Shown one piece after another: positions 1 to 3,769 of a stretch of 5,348 nucleotides of DNA. The stretch spans positions 1 to 5,348 of the forward strand of contig DKSD01000036.1 in assembly GCA_002473165.1 (NCBI GenBank), given 5' to 3'. Under the pieces are notes generated by a model. That model saw nothing but the letters and a program-made list of their open reading frames with translations, did no database searches and was not told the origin of the DNA. Source of the DNA: Succinatimonas sp. UBA7265 (lineage in GTDB: Bacteria > Pseudomonadota > Gammaproteobacteria > Enterobacterales > Succinivibrionaceae). The position numbers and the translations under genes were made by a program. Each line of letters begins with the position of its first letter. Positions within the stretch are counted from its first letter, which is position 1.

Positions 1-1
1 A

Positions 2-184
2 GAAAATAAAGATCGGCGGTATGTTTTTATTTTGCCTTTTGTTGTCAAATCTGCAATTCCTGTAACGGATCAGCTCTTCAAAAATTTCAGGAGAAACTAT
101 AATAAAGGAAGAGACTTTTTTGTCTTCAGCAATCCAAAGAAAGCAGATGGATTCACAGAAAATTATTTCAATATTTCTCTGTAA
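2..184 (+). CDS. Unidentified protein, 3' end only (5'-truncated by window edge)
   Basis: A reading frame is open from the first bases of the window to the TAA at 182-184, giving the last 60 residues of a protein whose start lies upstream. The fragment is rich in aromatic residues, Asn and Lys (for example YVFILPFVVKSAIPVTDQL), has an amphipathic look and shows no motif I recognise. An open run of this length is not expected often by chance in such AT-rich sequence, and the composition reads like real protein, so I favour a genuine gene end. It overlaps the earliest start of the next gene by 65 bases, more than usual in operons, so either this frame or that start is wrong. The ATG at 204 would leave a normal short gap. 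No function can be assigned. Confidence 0.5.
   Translation, partial: ENKDRRYVFILPFVVKSAIPVTDQLFKNFRRNYNKGRDFFVFSNPKKADGFTENYFNISL
75..103 (+). promoter_or_regulatory. Candidate sigma70-type promoter inside the accessory block
   Basis: A perfect TATAAT lies at 98-103, with TCTTCA (3 of 6 matches to TTGACA) at 75-80 across a 17-base spacer. There is no extended -10 TG. A transcript would start near 110, just inside the ribosome binding site of the TTG at 120, and would better serve the later starts at 147 or 204. It lies inside the upstream reading frame, and AT-rich DNA gives such matches by chance, so this is tentative. Confidence 0.3.
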
Positions 185-521
185 GAGACAGCCGTCCAAA
201 TTGATGAAAGCCTTTTGGTGTGCTGCTGTTTGGTATGGCTTCATATTGATTGCTGTAATTTATTGCCTTAGTCCTGATCTCAATCATATAAAAGAAACCT
301 TGATCGCTCCAATGGGAGGGTGGCTTCTCAGAGGGCTCATGCAGTTTGGACTTGTTGGGTGGGGTAACGAAGGCTGGTTTAAAGAAAATTTCTTTTTAAG
401 TCTTTCAACGTTGCTTTGTTTTCTCGGCTGCCACTGGTGGATGATAAAAAGGTGGTCGTACCTGGCAAGGATCTGTACAGCCGTTATGGCCTTTGTATGC
501 TGGATGCAGGTTTGGCATTAA
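120..521 (+). CDS. Small multi-pass membrane protein, function unknown
   Basis: A 133-residue protein with a basic N-terminus (residues 1-30) followed by hydrophobic stretches at about 31-50 (AFWCAAVWYGFILIAVIYCL), 91-109 and 114-131, plus a weaker one near 62-80. It is therefore probably an inner-membrane protein with three or four spans. It is rich in Trp and Cys. The start is uncertain. TTG at 120 has the best ribosome binding site (AGGAAGAG at 106-113, six bases away) but overlaps the upstream frame by 65 bases. ATG at 147 and ATG at 204 (105 residues, 19 bases after the upstream stop, weak binding site) are alternatives that keep all the hydrophobic segments. The next gene starts 21 bases after its stop, so the two are probably co-transcribed. 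Small membrane proteins in phage accessory blocks often act in exclusion, toxicity or lysis, but nothing here decides between these; a specific role is not claimed. Confidence 0.65.
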   Translation: MSSAIQRKQMDSQKIISIFLCKRQPSKLMKAFWCAAVWYGFILIAVIYCLSPDLNHIKETLIAPMGGWLLRGLMQFGLVGWGNEGWFKENFFLSLSTLLCFLGCHWWMIKRWSYLARICTAVMAFVCWMQVWH

Positions 522-542
522 GAAAAATAAAAAGGACCGCTT

Positions 543-1403
543 ATGTCAGCAGAAGACAGCATCATTGCAAAATACGTTATCAAGTATGACGGCTTGGCAT
601 GCGAAGAGCATGTCATAGATCTGAGTGCGTTTGGAACCTCTTTGCAAGGGCTTGGAGACACGCTGAGCATAGCGGGAACGTATGTCTTAACTGGTCAGAT
701 ACCTGTTAAAGCATCTGATTACAAAGTTAAAGTGTATACAGATGCAAAAATTCAAGCAAAATCGATAGACGTATATGCCTTTGTTCAAGGTTTACAGCAA
801 GCTGTAGGAACAATTACCGGTATTAAAGAAATATTCAACAGTATTTTGAGCTTTCTTTTTAGCAAAATGGATAAAAATGATTCAGATACGGCTCGTTTAG
901 CGATCGAAAAACTATCGTGGCTTGCAGAGCAAAGTGACAAAGCTCGGCATTCTGAAACAGAAAAGGTTCTTGACATTTTGCGAGTGCTTACTCAGGCATC
1001 CAACAAAAAGGCATTGTCTCCGGTAGGAAGTCAATGTTCGGAATTAAAACTCATTGACAGCGCTGAAACCGTTTTTAACGCTGATCAAGCCGTAAAAGCG
1101 GCAGTAAGTAAATCAATTCCGCAAAGCGTATCAAAGCTTAGCGAGTATGATGTATATCTGTATGAATTAAATAAAATAAATTGTTCATGTAAGCTTTGCA
1201 AACAAGAGGATTATGACGAAAACTTCGATAATCCTAAAACCTATCCCGGCAAAATAGTTGATGAAAATTTCAAGTCACAGAACGGTAACCCTTACCTTGA
1301 CGCCTTTGCATCAGGAAAACTTTTGCACATTGTCGCAAAAGAGATCACCTCAAAATCTGGAGCTGTTTCTTATTCAATTTCTGATGCTTATTTAGACGAA
1401 TAA
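543..1403 (+). CDS. Uncharacterised two-domain accessory protein with CxCxxC motif
   Basis: A 286-residue soluble protein starting at an ATG six bases after AAAGGA (531-536). Three parts can be seen. Residues 1-85 look beta-rich and include IIAKYVIKYDGL and a Gly/Leu-rich stretch around 30-52. Residues 80-108 are hydrophobic and are followed by a charged helical section to about 155. A C-terminal beta-rich domain (about 200-286) contains YPGKIVD and NPYLDAFASGK. Cysteines 214, 216 and 219 form a CxCxxC cluster that could bind metal or be redox active, though only three ligands are evident. The N-terminal and C-terminal patterns remind me of uncharacterised proteins carried in phage and genomic-island accessory regions, possibly catalogued under recent DUF numbers, but I cannot verify this. 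It follows a membrane protein by 21 bases and ends 31 bases before a terminator, so the two form the end of one small operon. The base composition is clearly more AT-rich than the tail genes downstream, which suggests separate acquisition. Confidence 0.8.
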   Translation: MSAEDSIIAKYVIKYDGLACEEHVIDLSAFGTSLQGLGDTLSIAGTYVLTGQIPVKASDYKVKVYTDAKIQAKSIDVYAFVQGLQQAVGTITGIKEIFNSILSFLFSKMDKNDSDTARLAIEKLSWLAEQSDKARHSETEKVLDILRVLTQASNKKALSPVGSQCSELKLIDSAETVFNADQAVKAAVSKSIPQSVSKLSEYDVYLYELNKINCSCKLCKQEDYDENFDNPKTYPGKIVDENFKSQNGNPYLDAFASGKLLHIVAKEITSKSGAVSYSISDAYLDE

Positions 1404-1434
1404 CCCGAACTCATAAAACGCTTTGTCATTTTGC

Positions 1435-1461
1435 AAACCCTGCCATTCGGCGGGGTTTTTT
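1435..1461 (+). terminator. Intrinsic (Rho-independent) terminator closing the accessory block
   Basis: A 10-bp stem (1435-1444 pairing with 1449-1458, one G-U wobble) closes on the tetraloop ATTC. The T run 1456-1461 overlaps the end of the 3' arm. It lies 32 bases after the stop of the CxCxxC protein and 22 bases before the gpU-like start, exactly at the shift from AT-rich to GC-rich sequence. It should stop accessory transcription from entering the tail genes. Late transcription from upstream would have to read through it, perhaps by antitermination, or start elsewhere. Confidence 0.8.
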
Positions 1462-1482
1462 ATTGCCCGCAGGAGGCAGTTC

Positions 1483-1926
1483 ATGAACATCGGCATTTTG
1501 GGAATGTTCGGCACCGTGCCGTTCTGGTGCTCAGACAAGGCCGTGCTGACTTTCAGCGGCGTCCAGGTGAGCCACCCGGCGCGCTACGCCGTCCATGACG
1601 TCATCGGCGGCAAGCCCGTGCCTGAGTTTGTAGGCCCGGGGCAGAAGGAAGTCTCTTTCTCCGTGCACCTGATGAGCGCCTTCAACGCCCCGCCCTCGGT
1701 GTGGGTGCCGGTGCTCGAGACCATGCTCGACAGCGGCGAATCCTACCGCCTGCTGCTGGGGCCTGACTATTTCGGCGCTTACTGCCTCGACAGTTTCAGC
1801 GAGGATCGCAAGTTCACCGACGGCCACGGCATCCCCATAGACAGCGAGGTGAGCCTCACGCTCAAGGAAGCCTCGGGCTTTAACATCTTCACCGCCGCCG
1901 TTTCAGCGGCAAGGAGCCTGCTGTGA
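1483..1926 (+). CDS. Phage tail protein, P2 gpU-like
   Basis: I chose the ATG at 1483 because AGGAGG (1471-1476) lies six bases upstream. A longer frame from 1423 would translate through the terminator and is not credible. The product has 147 residues. It fits the P2 gpU family: a short hydrophobic N-terminus with GMFGTVPFWCS, a central HDVIGGKPVPEFVGPGQKE that matches the family's 'H..GGK..PQ..GPG..e.i.i.G' plan, and a C-terminal beta section ending SEVSLTLKEASGF. gpU is a tail-completion protein of contractile phages that acts at the head-proximal end of the tail. In P2 it follows the tape measure gene T and precedes X and D; here it is directly followed by the gpW-like gene, with a GTGA overlap. 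That tight coupling suggests an inherited arrangement in this phage lineage rather than a recent join. Family membership is judged by eye. Confidence 0.75.
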   Translation: MNIGILGMFGTVPFWCSDKAVLTFSGVQVSHPARYAVHDVIGGKPVPEFVGPGQKEVSFSVHLMSAFNAPPSVWVPVLETMLDSGESYRLLLGPDYFGAYCLDSFSEDRKFTDGHGIPIDSEVSLTLKEASGFNIFTAAVSAARSLL

Positions 1927-2246
1927 GCATTGCCGTGGTAACGCCGATGCAGGACATCGACTTTGCCCCTGCCACCGTGCGCGAGGAGATCATTCAGAAC
2001 GTGCGCTGCATCATCGCCACCGCCAAGGGCACCGTGCCGCTTGACCGCGACTTCGGCACCGACTTCTCGTTTATCGACAAGCCCGCGCCGCTTGCTCAGA
2101 TGCAGCTGCGCATGGACGTGATCGCCGCCGTGGAGAAATACGAGCCGCGGGCGCACGTGAGAAAGGTTGAGTTTTCGCAGAACGCTGACGCCCCTGACGG
2201 GCAGTTAATTCCGGTTGTCACTTTGGAGATAGACGATGCCTCTTGA
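1923..2246 (+). CDS. Baseplate wedge protein, gpW/gp25-like
   Basis: A 107-residue protein read from a GTG at 1923 that overlaps the preceding TGA by four bases, with AAGGAG (1911-1916) six bases upstream. It shows the full gpW/gp25 (lysozyme-like fold) pattern: VREEIIQNVRCIIATAKGTV, then PLDRDFGTDFSFIDKP, then AAVEKYEPRAHVRKVEF and a final beta strand VVTLEID. Length is normal for the family. In P2 and T4-type tails this protein joins the baseplate wedges and binds the J/gp6-like protein, which is the next gene here. Its last 11 bases overlap the next start, which implies translational coupling. It appears intact, in contrast to its partner gene. Confidence 0.92.
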   Translation: MSIAVVTPMQDIDFAPATVREEIIQNVRCIIATAKGTVPLDRDFGTDFSFIDKPAPLAQMQLRMDVIAAVEKYEPRAHVRKVEFSQNADAPDGQLIPVVTLEIDDAS

Positions 2247-2859
2247 CACTCCGAGGTTCGGCTTAAACGGGCTGGACTTTCTTGAAACCTCCCCCTCTGT
2301 GATCAGAGACGGGATCATTGCCAGATACCAGGAAGCCGCAGGGCGCACGCTCGCCCAGGGCGATCCTTTGCGCCTGGTGCTTGAGTCTGTGGCCGCTTAC
2401 ATCGCCCAGCTCTCCAAGGCCGTGCAGCTTGCCTGCCGCAACAATCTGCTCTCCTACGCCACAGGCGACTATCTTGATCCGATGGGCTACTATGTCAACA
2501 CGCCGCGCCTTGAGGCGTCTAAAGCGTCCGTGACGCTGAAATTCACGCTTGCGGCGGCGCAGAACGGAGCGTTCCAGATCCCCGCGGGCACTCAGGTGTC
2601 CGACGGCGCCCGCTACGGCGCCGGGCAGGCGATCGTCACTCCGTCCGTGATCCGCTCTGAGCTTATTGCTCAGTACGCGGCCATGGAGACCGACGGCCTT
2701 GTTGAAAACGCCGAACTCTTTGCCAAATACCTGATTGTCGAGCGCAACACCTCGGATCCTAACCGCATCGACGTGCTGCTGCCGCCTGATCTCGTGAACC
2801 AGCTACGCATCTTCGCGTTGCAGAACCAGTTCCGTCTCCAGTACCCGGAAAACGCTTAA
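2236..2859 (+). CDS. Chimera: baseplate J N-terminal part fused in frame to tail sheath C-terminus
   Basis: One uninterrupted frame of 207 residues starting at ATG 2236. Residues 1-120 match the start of baseplate J/gp47 proteins: a helical N-terminus with SPSVIRDGIIARYQEAAGRT, then LLSYATGDYLDPMG, then a beta section ending QIPAGTQV, which is typical of the J 'IPAGT' strand. From about residue 124 the sequence changes to the C-terminal signature of phage tail sheath proteins: GARYGAGQAIVTP, helical VIRSELIAQYAAMET-GLVEN, then YLIVERNTSDPNRIDVLLP and DLVNQLRIFALQNQFRL. P2 J has about 300 residues and sheath proteins about 390-500, so about half of J and most of the sheath are absent. The following gene is the tail tube, the normal neighbour of a sheath gene. 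In P2 order the missing interval would hold I, the tail fibre genes and the sheath N-terminus. The sheath C-terminal arm alone cannot form a sheath, so the product is probably non-functional. It could be a real deletion or an assembly error. Confidence 0.8.
   Translation: MPLDTPRFGLNGLDFLETSPSVIRDGIIARYQEAAGRTLAQGDPLRLVLESVAAYIAQLSKAVQLACRNNLLSYATGDYLDPMGYYVNTPRLEASKASVTLKFTLAAAQNGAFQIPAGTQVSDGARYGAGQAIVTPSVIRSELIAQYAAMETDGLVENAELFAKYLIVERNTSDPNRIDVLLPPDLVNQLRIFALQNQFRLQYPENA
2596..2619 (+). other. Inferred deletion junction between J and sheath sequence
   Basis: The change from J-like to sheath-like protein falls within codons 121-128, near the Asp-Gly pair at 2602-2607, residues that both families plausibly carry at this point. 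Two copies of the palindrome GGCGCC (2605-2610 and 2617-2622) lie six bases apart here and could form a small hairpin. The exact breakpoint cannot be fixed without the parental genes. Confidence 0.6.
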
Positions 2860-2877
2860 CCAGCAAGAGGCTTAAAA

Positions 2878-3246
2878 ATGGCTACTGAAAAGAAAATAGC
2901 AGGCACCTGCTACCTGAAAATCGACGGCGCCCAGGTGTCCGTGAACGGCGACGTCGAGTTCCCGGTGACCCTCGTTAACCGTGAGGCGCGCATGGGTTCT
3001 ACCGGCGTGGTCGGCTACTCTGAGACCGACCGCGTTCCGTTTCTCAACCTGACGGTCAACCTTGAGCCAACGTTCCCGATTGAGGCAGTCAGAACCAACG
3101 ATGACATGACGCTCACCGCTGAGCTCGCCAACGGCTGGGTCTACACCTTGCAGGGCGCGTGGCTTGAAGGCGAGATCAACGGCAACGCCTCTGACGGCAC
3201 GGTGACGCTGAATTTCAGCGGCCAGAAGTGCCACCTTCAGGTTTAA
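2878..3246 (+). CDS. Phage tail tube protein (Mu gpM / P2 FII-like role)
   Basis: A 122-residue protein starting at ATG 2878, with AAGAGG (2865-2870) seven bases upstream. It is beta-rich throughout and fits the tail tube family of Mu-like phages: an N-terminal IAGTCYLKIDGAQVSVNGDVEF, a conserved region RMGSTGVVGYSETDRVPFLN, then LTAELANGWVYTLQGAWLEGEINGN (parts) and the closing strand GTVTLNFSGQKC. Length is typical. Tube proteins stack as hexamers around the tape measure to make the inner DNA channel of the tail. It follows the sheath-derived sequence by 18 bases, the order normal for contractile phages, and is followed by the tail assembly chaperone 10 bases later. It shows no damage, so tube formation may still be possible even though the sheath is lost. 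Confidence 0.9.
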   Translation: MATEKKIAGTCYLKIDGAQVSVNGDVEFPVTLVNREARMGSTGVVGYSETDRVPFLNLTVNLEPTFPIEAVRTNDDMTLTAELANGWVYTLQGAWLEGEINGNASDGTVTLNFSGQKCHLQV

Positions 3247-3256
3247 GGAGTAAAGA

Positions 3257-3625
3257 ATGGCAAAATCCCTTACTTCACAGGGGATCGCCGAGGTGCCTGA
3301 GGAAACTCAGGCGCCTGAGGATGATCTCGCTCAGCTGATCCTCACCAAGCCTATTCATCACGGCGATGAGGAAATCAAAGTCCTGCGCTTCCGCGAGCCC
3401 ACGGCAAACGACGTCTGCGAGGTCGGCTATCTGTTTTCGATGGATACCGACGGCGACATCGTCACCAAGCCCAAGCGCGTGCTGGCGTGGGCGGTGCGCC
3501 TTGCAGGCCTGCCGCCTTCAGTCATCAAACAGATGGCCGTCAGCGACTTTGAGAAACTGCGGTGGAGGCTCATGGCTTTTTTCAATCAGTCGCTGGAACC
3601 GGATACGGTGAACCAGAGCGACTGA
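3257..3625 (+). CDS. Tail assembly chaperone, short form (Mu gp41 / P2 gpE-like)
   Basis: A 122-residue protein from ATG 3257. AAGGAG (3245-3250) overlaps the preceding stop and lies six bases upstream. The segment LILTKPIHHGDEEIKVLRFREPT (residues 27-49, given in parts: LILTKPI, then KVLRFREPT) is the hallmark of the Mu gp41-like chaperone family. After it comes a helical C-terminal half with LAGLPPSVIKQMAVSDFEKL, which resembles the 'I..L...D...l...' section that family members carry. These chaperones coat the tape measure protein before the tube polymerises on it. Position between tube and tape measure is the standard one. A -1 slippery site at codons 107-109 yields a second, longer product with the overlapping downstream frame, so this entry is the non-shifted form that ends at the TGA 3623-3625. 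Confidence 0.88.
   Translation: MAKSLTSQGIAEVPEETQAPEDDLAQLILTKPIHHGDEEIKVLRFREPTANDVCEVGYLFSMDTDGDIVTKPKRVLAWAVRLAGLPPSVIKQMAVSDFEKLRWRLMAFFNQSLEPDTVNQSD
3577..3625 (+). promoter_or_regulatory. Programmed -1 ribosomal frameshift site with candidate stimulatory hairpin
   Basis: In the chaperone frame the bases 3577-3583 read T TTT TTC, a canonical X XXY YYZ heptamer. The downstream frame is exactly -1 to it. Two bases later a perfect 9-bp stem forms between 3586-3594 and 3617-3625, with a 22-base loop that can hold a small inner pairing (3598-3600 with 3607-3609). The 3' arm contains the zero-frame stop. Slippage at this gene pair is well established in P2, lambda and many tailed phages; the hairpin's role is inferred. 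The 2-base spacer is shorter than usual, so the lowest pairs may melt at the slip. Confidence 0.8.
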
Positions 3626-3768
3626 GAGAGCTGTGCTTTGACATCGCGTTTGAGTGGCATTCAAACCCCTACGAGATCCTAAACATGAAGCTGTCGCAAA
3701 TCCGTGAGATGAGCTCGCAGACCGAGCGCATCCTCAAGGCCAAAGCGGCGGCGATGGAGAGACACTGA
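3583..3768 (+). CDS. Tail assembly chaperone frameshift extension (P2 E'-like role)
   Basis: This is the -1 frame part of the chaperone. Slippage at 3577-3583 joins residues 1-109 of the short form to 61 new residues, beginning QSVAGTGYGEPERL, to make a product of 170 residues ending at TGA 3766-3768. The extension is helical and charged: LRELCFDIAFEWHSNPYEIL, then MKLSQIREMSSQTERILKAKAAA. The 'FEWH..P..I..M.L..I' arrangement resembles the downstream partners (P2 gpE' type) that bind the tape measure. The frame also has a GTG at 3562, but no convincing ribosome binding site precedes it, so independent translation is unlikely. The tape measure start follows one base after the stop. The extended form is normally made at a few percent of the short form; the ratio here cannot be read from sequence. 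Confidence 0.82.
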   Translation, partial: QSVAGTGYGEPERLRELCFDIAFEWHSNPYEILNMKLSQIREMSSQTERILKAKAAAMERH

Positions 3769-3769
3769 C

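Noticed and set aside
1423..1466. TTGTCA (1423-1428) as a -35 box for the tail genes
   Set aside because: No -10-like hexamer at a suitable distance; that DNA forms the terminator hairpin.
1423..1482. Longer N-terminus for the gpU-like protein from 1423
   Set aside because: It would be translated through the terminator hairpin, and the ATG at 1483 has an ideal AGGAGG.
1531..2156. Two overlapping - strand frames opposite the gpU- and gpW-like genes
   Set aside because: His/Arg/Val-rich translations typical of antisense of GC-rich genes; the sense proteins match known families.
2872..3234. 120-residue - strand frame opposite the tail tube gene
   Set aside because: Antisense of a confident tail tube gene; no independent support.
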